Positions 19,424 to 28,277 of a stretch of DNA of 64,000 nt are shown piece by piece. Source of the stretch: Pseudarthrobacter sp. SSS035 (GTDB lineage: Bacteria > Actinomycetota > Actinomycetes > Actinomycetales > Micrococcaceae); assembly GCF_023273875.1 (NCBI RefSeq), contig NZ_CP096882.1, forward strand, positions 1 through 64,000, given 5' to 3'. How positions within the stretch are numbered: the first letter of the stretch is position 1; every line of letters begins with the position of its first letter. Under the pieces are notes generated by a model. That model searched no databases. It saw only the letters and a list, made by a program, of their open reading frames with translations, and was not told the origin of the DNA. The translations under genes were made by a program, and so were the position numbers.

Positions 19424-21021
19424 TCGGCGCCCTGGCTTTCCCCGGCGATGCCGGCGTCGCTGGTGTGAGAAGTGCCAGGGAGCGATTCCGCCGCAATGTT
19501 GTGCAGCGATCCGGCGGTGTGCACGGCCCGGAGCGGAGCGGCCGCCTTGTTCACGGTCTCCAGGGCTTCTGTGGGGTTCACGGAATCCGCCACGATGCCT
19601 CCGCCGGCCTGGACGTAGGCGCGTCCTTCGCGGAGAAGGGCCGAGCGGATGGCAATGGCCATGTCCATGTCGCCGGCGAAGTCGAGGTAACCCACCACGC
19701 CGCCGTAGATGCCGCGGCGGTGCGGTTCAAGCTCGTCCAGCAGGCGCAGAGCCCGGGGCTTCGGGGCACCGGACAGGGTGCCCGCGGGGAAGGTCGCTTT
19801 CAGGACGTCGTAGGCGTTGGCGTCCGGGGACAGCTTGCCCACCACGGTGGAGACCAGGTGCATGATGTGGCTGAACCGCTCCACCTCCATGAACTGCGTG
19901 ACGTCCACGGTTCCCGCTACGCAGACCTTGGACAGATCGTTGCGGGAGAGGTCCACGAGCATCAGGTGTTCGGCGCGTTCCTTCTGGTCGGCCAGCAGCT
20001 CCTCGGCGAGGGCCTTGTCTCCCTCCACCGTCTTGCCGCGGGGACGCGAGCCGGCGATGGGATGGGTGATGACTTCCTCACCGGTCACCGTCACCAGGGC
20101 TTCGGGTGAGGACCCGACGATCGAGTACTCCCGGCCGTCGGCGTCCTCAAGGCTGAAGATGTACATGTACGGGCTGGGGTTGGTGTTGCGCAGGACGCGG
20201 TACACGTCAAGGGGCGAGGCTCCGCACTCCATTTCGAAGCGGCGTGAAATCACCACCTGGAACACTTCGCCGTCCACGATGGCTTCCTTGCCGCGGTCCA
20301 GCGCGGCCAGGTAGGAGGGTTCGTCCCACCGTTCTTCGACGCTTGAGGCAAAATCGAGGGCGGCGGGTTCCAGCACGGAAACCGGCTGGGCCACGGGCGT
20401 GCTGATCGTGGTCAGGAGGGCCTTGACCCGTGCCACGGCATCTTCCCAGGCCTCGTCCACGCGGTCGGAGCTGCCATCGAAGTTGATGGCGTTCGCGATC
20501 AGCAGCACTGTGCCGTCATGGTTGTCGTGCACTGCCATGTCCGTCACCAGATTCAGTGCCATCTCGGGCAGGTGAAGGTCATCCTCCGGTGGGCTGGTCA
20601 GCCGTTCCCAGTGGCGGACCGTCTCCCAGCCCAGGAAGCCGACGAGGCCGGAGGTGAACGGCGGCAGTCCGTCAAACCTGCTCGTCCGCAGTGCTTCGAT
20701 GGTGTCGCGGATGGCGTCCACGGGATTGCCGTCCAGGGGCACGCCGGCAGGGGGCTGGCCCAGCCAGTGCGCCTGGCCGTCCTTGGTGGTCAGGGTTGCC
20801 CGGGACTTCGCGCCAATAAAGGAGTACCGCGACCACGTGCCGCCCACCGCCGCGGACTCCATCAGGAACGTGCCGGGCTGGCCCTGGGCCAGCTTCCGGT
20901 AGAGGCCGATAGGGGTCTCCGCGTCCGCCAGCACTTTGAGCGTGACGGGGATGACCCGGCTGCTGCCGGCGAGTTCGCGGAACTCCTCGAGGCCCGGGCT
21001 GATGATTCCAAGGTCCTGCAT
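19420..21021 (-). CDS. trpE: anthranilate synthase component I
   Basis: Converts chorismate and ammonia or glutamine to anthranilate, the committing step of tryptophan synthesis. Conserved chorismate-binding segments include PIAGSRPRG, LVDLSRNDL, FPAGTLSGAPK and YVQAGGGIVADS in the C-terminal half. The N-terminal domain contains LMESAAVGGTWSRYSFIG, the region that carries the feedback-inhibition site in this family. 533 residues is normal. The partner TrpG is not in the window. The 124-bp space upstream, after hisI, contains no leader ORF with tandem Trp codons. Confidence 0.95.
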   Translation of the reverse strand: MQDLGIISPGLEEFRELAGSSRVIPVTLKVLADAETPIGLYRKLAQGQPGTFLMESAAVGGTWSRYSFIGAKSRATLTTKDGQAHWLGQPPAGVPLDGNPVDAIRDTIEALRTSRFDGLPPFTSGLVGFLGWETVRHWERLTSPPEDDLHLPEMALNLVTDMAVHDNHDGTVLLIANAINFDGSSDRVDEAWEDAVARVKALLTTISTPVAQPVSVLEPAALDFASSVEERWDEPSYLAALDRGKEAIVDGEVFQVVISRRFEMECGASPLDVYRVLRNTNPSPYMYIFSLEDADGREYSIVGSSPEALVTVTGEEVITHPIAGSRPRGKTVEGDKALAEELLADQKERAEHLMLVDLSRNDLSKVCVAGTVDVTQFMEVERFSHIMHLVSTVVGKLSPDANAYDVLKATFPAGTLSGAPKPRALRLLDELEPHRRGIYGGVVGYLDFAGDMDMAIAIRSALLREGRAYVQAGGGIVADSVNPTEALETVNKAAAPLRAVHTAGSLHNIAAESLPGTSHTSDAGIAGESQGAE

Positions 21022-21145
21022 GGCTATGCTTCGCCGCCTGTTCTTGTGTGTCGCCTCGTGAATGTCGCCGGGTGTGGAACGGCGCCAGTCTTATGCTGCC
21101 AAAAGTGTGTGCCTGCGGGCAGAACATCCGCCCCGGGGCCGTGGG

Positions 21146-21553
21146 TCAGACTGCCTCGCCGGTCTGGACATCCAGGTCCCTGCCCTCGAAGCAGGTCCGG
21201 GTGCCGGTGTGGCACGCGGCGCCGACTTGGTCCACGCGGATCAGGAGGGCATCGCCGTCGCAGTCCAGGGCAACCGATTTGACCCACTGGACGTGGCCGG
21301 AGGTGTCCCCCTTGCGCCAGTATTCCTGGCGGGAGCGGGAGTAGAAGGTGACCCGGCCGCTGGTCATGGTGCGGTGCAGGGCTTCATCGTCCATCCAGCC
21401 CAGCATCAGCACTTCTTGGGTGTCGAACTGCTGGACCACCGCGGCAACCAGCCCGGCGCCGTCACGCTTCAGCGCGGCGGCGACTTCGGGCGCAAGCGGG
21501 CTTGTGGCGGCGGCCGGGACAATTACGGGGGCGGAGGCGGGCTGCTCAGACAT
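21146..21553 (-). CDS. hisI: phosphoribosyl-AMP cyclohydrolase
   Basis: Opens the adenine ring of phosphoribosyl-AMP, third step of histidine synthesis. 135 residues with VLMLGWMDDEAL, YSRSRQEYWRKGDTSGH and the metal-binding region DCDGDALLIRVDQ followed by two cysteines (AACHTGTRTC). It is monofunctional, the HisE activity being encoded separately at 24190. It reads toward trpE and is divergent from the gene at 21690. Confidence 0.95.
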   Translation of the reverse strand: MSEQPASAPVIVPAAATSPLAPEVAAALKRDGAGLVAAVVQQFDTQEVLMLGWMDDEALHRTMTSGRVTFYSRSRQEYWRKGDTSGHVQWVKSVALDCDGDALLIRVDQVGAACHTGTRTCFEGRDLDVQTGEAV

Positions 21554-21689
21554 CAGACCAAGTCTAGTGCCTCATCAGCGGCCCCCGAATATGCACCAAC
21601 GGGCATACAAACAGTGTGTGAACAAGGGCACCTATCGGCTGGCGGTTCTGCTGCCCAACTTCGCTGCTCTCGTGCTAGTTTCACAAGTG

Positions 21690-22334
21690 ATGCATTTCGT
21701 CGAACCGTCCCGAGAAGTCCTGGCCGAAACCCTGCTGGCGGCCGGCCCTGATGCCCCCACCCTCTGCAGAGGCTGGCGCACCAGGGACCTTGCCGCGCAC
21801 CTTTACCTTCGCGAACGCAAGGCCGCCGTAGGGCTTGGCCTCATCATCAAGCGGCTGTCCAAGGCTTCGGACAAGGCCACCGCCAAGCTCGCGGCGAAGC
21901 TGAAAACCGCTGACGACTACACCGGCCTCGTGAACACCTTCCGTGGTGGCCCGCCGGCGCTGTCTCCCATGAACATCAAGGCCTTGGACGAGAGCTCCAA
22001 CCTGATCGAATATTTCGTCCACACCGAGGACATCCGCCGGGCCGTGGACCGCTGGGCGCCGCGGGCCCTCGACGAGGCCTACTCGGACGCCCTCTGGGAC
22101 GAACTGATCAAACGGGCAGCCATCCTTTACCGTGGCGTCGACCTTGGCATTGTGCTGGTGCGCCCGTCCGGGCCGCGGCACGTCGCCAAGCGGGCACCGG
22201 TTTCGGTGGCGATCGTTGGTGAGCCGGGCGAACTGCTGATGCACGCCCACGGCCGGACCCGCCACGCCCTGGTCACGTTCGAAGGCCAGCCCGACGCCGT
22301 CGCCCTGCTCCAGTCGGCTGAAGTCGGCCTGTAG
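21690..22334 (+). CDS. TIGR03085-like protein of the mycothiol-dependent/DinB superfamily
   Basis: 214 residues starting MHFVEPSREVLAETLLAAGP, with the typical pattern GWRTRDLAAHLYLRERKAA and a second conserved stretch IEYFVHTEDIRRA. The two His and surrounding acids resemble the metal-binding four-helix bundle of the DinB/mycothiol-dependent maleylpyruvate isomerase N-domain superfamily. The substrate is unknown. The open frame extends well upstream, but the ATG at 21690 (or the in-frame GTG at 21687) is the expected start. It stands alone, divergent from hisI and ending at a strong terminator facing hisF. Confidence 0.8.
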   Translation: MHFVEPSREVLAETLLAAGPDAPTLCRGWRTRDLAAHLYLRERKAAVGLGLIIKRLSKASDKATAKLAAKLKTADDYTGLVNTFRGGPPALSPMNIKALDESSNLIEYFVHTEDIRRAVDRWAPRALDEAYSDALWDELIKRAAILYRGVDLGIVLVRPSGPRHVAKRAPVSVAIVGEPGELLMHAHGRTRHALVTFEGQPDAVALLQSAEVGL

Positions 22335-22351
22335 CGAACACCGCTTTTACA

Positions 22352-22390
22352 AAGAACGCGGGGCCCCTTGAAGGGGCCCCGCGTTCTTTT
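22352..22390. terminator. bidirectional intrinsic terminator between the TIGR03085-like gene and hisF
   Basis: A very strong hairpin with 17 bp of stem (AAAGAACGCGGGGCCCC with its complement) and a TTGAA loop. It has TTTT on the plus side and, on the minus side, a run from the upstream CTTTTACAAAG reading as CTTTGTAAAAG. It separates two convergent genes. Confidence 0.9.
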
Positions 22391-22400
22391 GCGTTGGGGA

Positions 22401-23177
22401 CTAGCGGACCTCGAAACCTGCGTCGCGGATTGCCTGCTTGACCTGGGACATCATGTTGTCGGGGCCCCAGTGGAAGATCGAGGCTGCCAGCACGGCGTCC
22501 GCACCGGCGGTCACGGCCGGCGGGAAATGAGCCGGTTCCCCGGCCCCGCCTGAGGCGATGATCGGCACTTTCACGGCTGCCCGGACCAGCCGGATCAGTT
22601 CCAGGTCGAAGCCGTCCTTGGTGCCGTCGGCATCGATGGAGTTGAGCAGGATTTCGCCGATGCCGCGGTCGGCAGCTTCCCTGGCCCACTCGATGGCGTC
22701 GATCCCGGTACCGGTGCGGCCGCCATGGGTGGTCACTTCAAAGCCCGACGGCGTGGGCTGGGACCCGGGGCGGGTCCGGCGGGCGTCCACGGACAGGACC
22801 AGCACCTGCGAACCGAAATGCCGGCTGATTTCGTTGATGACGTCCGGCCGGGCAACGGCGGCCGTGTTGATCGAAGCCTTGTCCGCGCCGAAACGCAGGA
22901 GCTTGTCCACCTCGGCAACACCGCGGACACCGCCGCCCACGGTCAGCGGGATGAAGACTTCCTCGGCCGTGCGGCGGACCACGTCGAAGGTGGTTTCGCG
23001 GTTGCCCGAGGACGCGGTGACGTCCAGGAACGTCAGTTCGTCGGCGCCCGCATTGTCGTAGCGGTGCGCCAGCTCCACCGGGTCACCCGCGTCGCGGAGC
23101 CCCTCGAAGTTGATGCCCTTCACAACGCGCCCGGCGTCGACGTCGAGGCAGGGGATGACTCGTACAGCTACAGCCAT
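22401..23177 (-). CDS. hisF: imidazole glycerol phosphate synthase cyclase subunit
   Basis: TIM-barrel lyase that, with HisH, makes imidazole glycerol phosphate and AICAR. The active-site aspartates lie in VIPCLDVDAG (Asp12) and VLSVDARR. Phosphate-binding segments are LTVGGGVRG and IIASGGAGEP. The frame is open further upstream, but the ATG at 23177 starts the conserved MAVAVRVIPCLDV and is preceded by GGAGTCC, giving 258 residues, the usual length. It follows hisG by 58 bp on the same strand. HisH and HisA are not in the window. Confidence 0.96.
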   Translation of the reverse strand: MAVAVRVIPCLDVDAGRVVKGINFEGLRDAGDPVELAHRYDNAGADELTFLDVTASSGNRETTFDVVRRTAEEVFIPLTVGGGVRGVAEVDKLLRFGADKASINTAAVARPDVINEISRHFGSQVLVLSVDARRTRPGSQPTPSGFEVTTHGGRTGTGIDAIEWAREAADRGIGEILLNSIDADGTKDGFDLELIRLVRAAVKVPIIASGGAGEPAHFPPAVTAGADAVLAASIFHWGPDNMMSQVKQAIRDAGFEVR

Positions 23178-23235
23178 GGGGACTCCTGGAATTCTCGGGT
23201 GGGTTCTGCGGCGCGGCGTGAACCGGGCGGGACGC

Positions 23236-24096
23236 TCAGATACGGCAGGCGTGGATGCTGCTGACCAGGATGGCGCGGGCGCCGAGGTCGTAGAGCTCAT
23301 CCATGATCCGGTTGGTTTCTTTCTTCGGAACCATGGACCGGACGGCCACCCAGTCGGAGTCGCGCAACGGTGAGACGGTGGGTGATTCCAGGCCGGGAGT
23401 CAGTGCGGCGGCCTGTTCCACGAGTTCCTTGCGGATGTCGTAATCCATCAGCACGTACTGGCGCGCCACAAGAACACCCTGCAGGCGGCGGATCAGGACT
23501 TCAATCTCCTTGGCGGTGCCGTTCGCGGCTCCACCTTCGCCGGTGCGGCGGATCAGGACCGCTTCCGATTTGAGGATCGGCTCGCCGAAGATCTCCATCC
23601 CGGCGGCCTTGAGGGTGTTGCCCGTTTCCACGACGTCGGCGATGGCGTCCGCTACGCCGAGGCGCACCGAAGACTCCACGGCACCGTCGAGCCGGACCAC
23701 CTTGGCGTTGATGCCCCGCTCGGCGAGGTAGCCGCGGAGCAGTCCGTCGTAGCTGGTGGCGAGGCGTTTTCCTTCAAGCTCTTCTGCTGTGGCGAAGTCG
23801 CCCACCGGTCCGGCGAAGCGGAACGTGGACGCAGCGAAGCCCAGGGGCAGCAGTTCCTCGGCCTCCACCTCGGCGTCCAGCAGCAGATCGCGGCCGGTGA
23901 TGCCGACGTCGAGCGTTCCGCGGCCGACATACACGGCGATGTCGCGGGGGCGGAGGAAGAAGAACTCGATGTCGTTGTCCGGGTCCATCATGACCAGCTC
24001 GCGTGTGTCGCGGCGCTGGCGGTAGCCCGCTTCGGACAGCATGGCGGAGGCGGCTTCGGACAGGGAGCCCTTGTTGGGGACGGCTACTCGCAGCAT
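23236..24096 (-). CDS. hisG: ATP phosphoribosyltransferase, long form
   Basis: First and feedback-regulated step of histidine synthesis. 286 residues with the chosen ATG at 24096 (MLRVAVPNKGSLSE). The catalytic part has GITGRDLLLD and the PRPP-binding region DAIADVVETGNTLKAAG. The C-terminal roughly 80 residues form the ferredoxin-like regulatory domain that binds histidine, so this is the long HisG that does not need HisZ. It sits between hisE and hisF. Confidence 0.96.
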   Translation of the reverse strand: MLRVAVPNKGSLSEAASAMLSEAGYRQRRDTRELVMMDPDNDIEFFFLRPRDIAVYVGRGTLDVGITGRDLLLDAEVEAEELLPLGFAASTFRFAGPVGDFATAEELEGKRLATSYDGLLRGYLAERGINAKVVRLDGAVESSVRLGVADAIADVVETGNTLKAAGMEIFGEPILKSEAVLIRRTGEGGAANGTAKEIEVLIRRLQGVLVARQYVLMDYDIRKELVEQAAALTPGLESPTVSPLRDSDWVAVRSMVPKKETNRIMDELYDLGARAILVSSIHACRI

Positions 24097-24189
24097 GGGG
24101 GTCTTTCTTGGTTGGGAGGTCTGTGGATCAGGCAAACGGGCCACGCAGGGCACGGGCGGGCATGTGTTGACCGCCGGGTGCCGCAGTGG

Positions 24190-24453
24190 CTACAGATGCT
24201 TGTAGACGTCTTCCAGGGTCAGGCCTTTAGCGAGCATCAGAACCTGCAGGTGGTAGAGCAGCTGGGAGATTTCCTCGGCCGTGGCCTCATCGGATTCGTA
24301 CTCAGCGGCCATCCAGACTTCGGCTGCTTCCTCCACGACTTTCTTGCCAATGCCGTGGACTCCGGACTCCAATTCAGCGACGGTGCGGGAGCCTGCCGGG
24401 CGGGTGGCTGCCTTCTCACTCAGTTCAGCGAACAGCGTCTCGAAATTCTTCAC
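24190..24453 (-). CDS. hisE: phosphoribosyl-ATP pyrophosphatase
   Basis: Hydrolyses phosphoribosyl-ATP to phosphoribosyl-AMP, second step of histidine synthesis. 87 residues of the MazG-like all-alpha fold, with the metal-binding pattern KKVVEEAAEVWMAA and the upstream GIGKK segment. It is the first gene of the hisE-hisG-hisF run. The 112 bp before it (24454-24565) separates it from ribH and probably contains its promoter. Confidence 0.94.
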   Translation of the reverse strand: MKNFETLFAELSEKAATRPAGSRTVAELESGVHGIGKKVVEEAAEVWMAAEYESDEATAEEISQLLYHLQVLMLAKGLTLEDVYKHL

Positions 24454-24565
24454 GCCCTACAGCCTACTTGCTGCCGGCCCGGGGGCGCCTTTCGGGCCGC
24501 TGCATGACGGGCGCGATGTGAGCGAACACACACCGCGCCCGGCAGCTTGCTGCCATTATCGACTG

Positions 24566-25051
24566 CTACTTGTACTGCTTGAGGAGCACTGCGGTGGCCA
24601 GGGCTGCCGTCACTGCTTCGTGGCCCTTGTCCTCGCTGGAGCCCGGCAGGCCCGCACGGTCCAGTCCCTGCTGCTCCGTATCGCAGGTCAGCACGCCGAA
24701 GCCCACCGGCACGCCGGTGGAGACACTGACGTCCGTCAGTCCCGACGTCGCCGCCTGGCAGACGTATTCAAAGTGCGGGGTGCCGCCACGGATCACGACG
24801 CCGAGGGCCACCACTGCGTCAAAGTGCGGTGCCAGCCGCGCGGCGGCGACAGGAAGCTCGAAGGCGCCCGGAACGCGTAGTACGGTGGGTTCGCTGATGC
24901 CCGCGTCCTTGGCGGCGCGCAGGGCACCGTCCAGGAGTCCGTCCATGATCTGGGTGTGCCAGCTGGCTGCCACAATGGCCAGCCGCAACTGCGACGTTTC
25001 CGCCGGGTTGAGGGTGGTGAGGTCAATATCTGGTGCGCCGTGTCCGCTCAT
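24566..25051 (-). CDS. ribH: 6,7-dimethyl-8-ribityllumazine synthase
   Basis: Condenses the pyrimidine precursor with dihydroxybutanone phosphate to lumazine, penultimate step to riboflavin. 161 residues with IVAASWHTQIMDGLL, VPGAFELPVAAARL, ALGVVIRGGTPHFEYV (catalytic His in TPHF) and PVGFGVLTCDT. It is the last rib gene of the operon, 17 bp after ribA. Confidence 0.96.
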   Translation of the reverse strand: MSGHGAPDIDLTTLNPAETSQLRLAIVAASWHTQIMDGLLDGALRAAKDAGISEPTVLRVPGAFELPVAAARLAPHFDAVVALGVVIRGGTPHFEYVCQAATSGLTDVSVSTGVPVGFGVLTCDTEQQGLDRAGLPGSSEDKGHEAVTAALATAVLLKQYK

Positions 25052-25068
25052 GCGTGAATCTGGTCCGT

Positions 25069-25800
25069 TCAGTTTTGGTCGTGGTCGAAGTCGTCGGCGG
25101 CGCCGCTTGGCACCGTGACAATGTGGGTGTCCAGCGTCAGCCGGTGCTCCATGCGGTCCTTTTTGGTCTGCAGGTAGCGGATGTTCTGGTCGCGGGAGGG
25201 CACCTCGGTGGGCACCATTTCCACCACCTTCACGCCGGCTTTGGCGAGCCTGTTCTTTTTGTCCGGGTTGTTGCTCAGGAGCCGGATCTCGTGGAGGCCC
25301 ATCTCGGCCAGGATCTGGGCGGCCGCCTTGTAGCAGCGGGCGTCCACCGGCAGTCCCAGCTGTTCGTTGGCCTCCACGGTGTCAAAGCCCGCTTCCTGGA
25401 GGGCATAGGCCTTGATCTTGTTGGCCAGCCCGATCCCCCGGCCTTCCTGCCCGCGCAGGTACAGCAGCGTGCCGCCGAACTCGTTGATCAGCTCCAGGGC
25501 ATACGCCAGCTGTTCGCCGCAGTCACAACGGTAGGAGCCGAAGACGTCGCCGGTCAGGCACTCGGAATGCAGCCTGACCAGCGGGGCAACGCCCTCCCTG
25601 GGCGGGTTGGGTGAGCTCACCGCCAGGTGCTCGGCGCCCGTGACCAGGTCTGTCCACGCCTGGGTAATGAAATCGCCAAATGCCGTGGGCAGCTGCACAA
25701 TGGGACCGCCGCTCACGGGGTGGTGGGACCGGCCATTGCCGGGCGCCCCCTGATGGTGGCCGTTCTGGTGGCTGTGGTCCGATACTCCGGAAGCCGTCAT
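25069..25800 (-). CDS. ribA: GTP cyclohydrolase II (stand-alone) with His-rich N-terminal tail
   Basis: Opens the imidazole ring of GTP to start riboflavin synthesis. Zinc cysteines are visible in ECLTGDVFGSYRCDCGEQ. GQEGRGIGLANKIKAY and the NNPDKK segment bind the substrate. The conserved Tyr is kept in DARCYKAAAQIL, although the common Arg-Asp-Tyr reads Arg-Cys-Tyr here. The first 35 residues are rich in His, Gly and Asn (HSHQNGHHQG) and have no match to the enzyme fold. The second of two adjacent ATG codons (25800) is chosen because GAGGAG then has workable spacing. It is not fused to RibB, which is encoded just upstream with a 10-bp gap. Confidence 0.92.
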   Translation of the reverse strand: MTASGVSDHSHQNGHHQGAPGNGRSHHPVSGGPIVQLPTAFGDFITQAWTDLVTGAEHLAVSSPNPPREGVAPLVRLHSECLTGDVFGSYRCDCGEQLAYALELINEFGGTLLYLRGQEGRGIGLANKIKAYALQEAGFDTVEANEQLGLPVDARCYKAAAQILAEMGLHEIRLLSNNPDKKNRLAKAGVKVVEMVPTEVPSRDQNIRYLQTKKDRMEHRLTLDTHIVTVPSGAADDFDHDQN

Positions 25801-25810
25801 CATTACTCCT

Positions 25811-26527
25811 CTACTTCGCCCGGGCGTCCGGCCCGGTGTCACTGTCGGCGGGTGTCCCGGCTCCTGCTTCAAGGTAGGCCACCAGATCCTCAATCGAGAT
25901 CAGGGGGCACCCGTGTTCAGCAGCAAATCCCCGCAGCCCGTCGAGCCGCATCATTTCACCGTCGTCGTACACAACCTCGGCGATCACGCCCACTGGCTCC
26001 AGTCCGGCGAGCCGGCAGAGGTCCACGGCCGCTTCGGTATGGCCGGGGCGTTCACGCACTCCTCCGTTAACTGCCCGGAGCGGGAAAATATGCCCGGGCC
26101 GGGTCACGGCCGCCGGTCCGGCGCCGGGGTCGGCAAGGACGCGGGCCGTAAGTGCCCGGTCCGTGGCGGAGATTCCCGTGCTGACACCCAAGGCCGCATC
26201 GCAGGAAACGGTGTACGCCGTACCCTTCGCGTCCTCGTTCACTGCCACCATCGGCGGCAGTGCCAGGGCATCGGCGCGCTCCCCGCTCAGGGGGACGCAG
26301 ATGACGCCGGAGCTGTAGCGGATGGTCCATCCCATGAGGGCAGGGGTGGCATGCTGTGCGGCGAAGATGATGTCGCCCTCGTTTTCGCGGTCCTCGTTGT
26401 CCACCACCAGGACGGGCCGGCCGGCGGCCATGGCGCGGATGGCATCTTCCACGGGGTCAAGTCCGAAGGCTGCATTGGGCACCGGGCCGGCGGACGCGGC
26501 CGGCTCCAGCCGGACGGCGGCGTTCAT
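25811..26527 (-). CDS. ribB: 3,4-dihydroxy-2-butanone-4-phosphate synthase
   Basis: Makes the four-carbon unit of riboflavin from ribulose 5-phosphate. 238 residues with the acidic loop DNEDRENEGD, VNEDAKGTAYTVSCDA, RPGHIFPLRA and RPGHTEAAVDL, all characteristic. The C-terminal 20 residues are a disordered-looking linker (GAGTPADSDTGPD). Since RibB and RibA are fused in many bacteria, the split looks like a fused gene broken at its linker, with a separate ribA start. The start overlaps the ribE stop. Confidence 0.95.
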   Translation of the reverse strand: MNAAVRLEPAASAGPVPNAAFGLDPVEDAIRAMAAGRPVLVVDNEDRENEGDIIFAAQHATPALMGWTIRYSSGVICVPLSGERADALALPPMVAVNEDAKGTAYTVSCDAALGVSTGISATDRALTARVLADPGAGPAAVTRPGHIFPLRAVNGGVRERPGHTEAAVDLCRLAGLEPVGVIAEVVYDDGEMMRLDGLRGFAAEHGCPLISIEDLVAYLEAGAGTPADSDTGPDARAK

Positions 26528-27159
26528 CGTTCGCGCCCGGTGGTTGCGCCGGTGCTGAATGCCAGCAGCCGTTCGGTGTATTTCGCGAGCACGTCCACTT
26601 CGAGGTTGACCCTGCTGCCGGTTTCCTTGGCCCCCAGGCCGGTCTCGGCCAACGTGGTGGGGATCAGCCCCACTTCGAACCAGGGCTCCGGCTCCGCGGC
26701 GGGGCTGACCACCGTGACGGTGAGCGAGACGCCGTCGATCGCGATGGAGCCCTTCTCCGCGATATAGCGGGCGAGGTTGGCCGGTACACCGAACCGGAGG
26801 CGTTCCCAGTTGCCGAGCGCCTCGCGCTCCAGCAGCTGCCCGACGCCGTCGACGTGGCCCTGGACGACGTGGCCGTCCAGCCGGCCGCCGGCGGGGACGC
26901 AGCGCTCAAGGTTCACCGAGTCACCGGCGGCAAGTTCGCCGATGGTGCTGCGGACGAGGGTTTCGCCCATCACATCAACGCTGAACTCTTTGCCCTCGAT
27001 GGCGGTGGCCGTCAGGCAGACCCCGTTGACGGCGATGGACCCGCCCAGTCCGAGCCCTTCGGTGGTGCCGGGCGCGCGGAGGCGGAGCGTTGCGCTGGCA
27101 TCGCCGTCCCGCTCCACGGACAGAACCTGTCCCTGTTCGGCAATAATTCCGGTAAACAT
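26524..27159 (-). CDS. ribE: riboflavin synthase alpha chain
   Basis: Dismutates two lumazines to riboflavin. 211 residues made of two similar lumazine-binding repeats: MFTGIIAEQG with NGVCLTAT in the first and HVDGVGQLL with DGVSLTVTVV in the second. It shares its first base with the last base of ribD and overlaps ribB by four bases. Confidence 0.95.
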   Translation of the reverse strand: MFTGIIAEQGQVLSVERDGDASATLRLRAPGTTEGLGLGGSIAVNGVCLTATAIEGKEFSVDVMGETLVRSTIGELAAGDSVNLERCVPAGGRLDGHVVQGHVDGVGQLLEREALGNWERLRFGVPANLARYIAEKGSIAIDGVSLTVTVVSPAAEPEPWFEVGLIPTTLAETGLGAKETGSRVNLEVDVLAKYTERLLAFSTGATTGRER

Positions 27160-28277
27160 CAGTAGCCTCCCATGGCTGGTTCCGCGGCAGTGCGGGATAG
27201 GTGTGGTTCAAAAGCTTCGGTTGGTTCTGGACGGAGGTGCAGCCTCAGGTCCCGGCCCAGGGTCCGGACGGCACCGCCGTCGGAGGGGTCCCAGTCCCAG
27301 TGCCGGGCATCCGCGAGGGTGGTGATTCCCAGCCCGTTGAGGGCGGGGGTTCCGGAGCCCAGCAGGGTGGGGGCAAGGTAGACAATGAGTTCGTCCACAA
27401 GCCCGGCGGCCAGGAATGAGCTGAGGATGCGTGAGCCGCCTTCGACCATGACGTGGCGGACTCCCTCCGCGTAGAGGAGCGAGAGCGCCTCCCGCGGATC
27501 CCGCGTGGCGAGGTGGAGCACGTTGCCGTCGTCACCGCGGACGGCGGCGTCTGCCGGGATGTCCCGCAGGCCCATCACGGCGCGCAGCGGCTGTTTGCCG
27601 GATGTCGCTCCGGACGCGTCGCGGGCTGTCAGCCGGGGGTTATCCACCAGCACGGTCTGCGTGCCCACGAGGATGGCGTCGATCCGCCGCCTGAGCCCGT
27701 GGTTGTCGGCGAGCGACTCCGGCGAGGAGATCCACTGGCTTGTGCCATCCTCAGCGGCGATCCGGCTGTCCAGGGTCTGGGCGATGTGCAGCGTCACGAA
27801 CGGGCGCTGTGCGGCAACTCCCAGGAACCACTGACGGTTCAGCTCGAACGACTCGACCGCCGCGAGCCCGCTGCGGACCTGCACGCCGGCGTTCCGGAGG
27901 GTGGCTGCGCCGCCCGCCGCGGGGTCGTGAGGGTCGTCGACGGCGTAGACCACGTCCGTGATTCCGGCACGAATGATCGCCTGCGTGCAGGGCCCGGTGC
28001 GGCCTCTGTGGTCACAGGGTTCCAGGGTGATCACCATCGTGCAGCCGCTCAGGTCCAGCCCGGCGGCCTCAGCCTGGGTGATCGCATCGGCTTCAGCGTG
28101 GGCTGTGCCGGCGCCGCGGTGGTACCCGGTCACCAACTGGCGGCCGGCCGCATCGATCACGACGGCGCCCACCAGCGGATTCGCTCCCCGCGGGCCCTGC
28201 AGGGCTGCTTTCAGCGCTGCGTCCATGGCGGCGGTTTCGGCGGCGCTGAACGCCGTGACGTTTTCGAACCGTGTCAT
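27159..28277 (-). CDS. ribD: bifunctional diaminohydroxyphosphoribosylaminopyrimidine deaminase / reductase
   Basis: Two steps of riboflavin synthesis. The N-terminal cytidine-deaminase-like domain has zinc ligands in AHAEADA and EPCDHRGRTGPC. The C-terminal reductase has TLDSRIAAEDGTSQWIS and VEGGSRILSSFL. 372 residues. The ATG at 28277 has no ribosome binding site directly before it. Instead it overlaps, as ATGA, the stop of a 27-codon leader ORF, so initiation may depend on coupling. It heads the rib operon below the FMN riboswitch. Confidence 0.93.
   Translation of the reverse strand: MTRFENVTAFSAAETAAMDAALKAALQGPRGANPLVGAVVIDAAGRQLVTGYHRGAGTAHAEADAITQAEAAGLDLSGCTMVITLEPCDHRGRTGPCTQAIIRAGITDVVYAVDDPHDPAAGGAATLRNAGVQVRSGLAAVESFELNRQWFLGVAAQRPFVTLHIAQTLDSRIAAEDGTSQWISSPESLADNHGLRRRIDAILVGTQTVLVDNPRLTARDASGATSGKQPLRAVMGLRDIPADAAVRGDDGNVLHLATRDPREALSLLYAEGVRHVMVEGGSRILSSFLAAGLVDELIVYLAPTLLGSGTPALNGLGITTLADARHWDWDPSDGGAVRTLGRDLRLHLRPEPTEAFEPHLSRTAAEPAMGGY

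Noticed and set aside
21022..21145. Trp attenuator or leader peptide before trpE
   Set aside because: No leader ORF with tandem Trp codons and no terminator/antiterminator pair could be seen.
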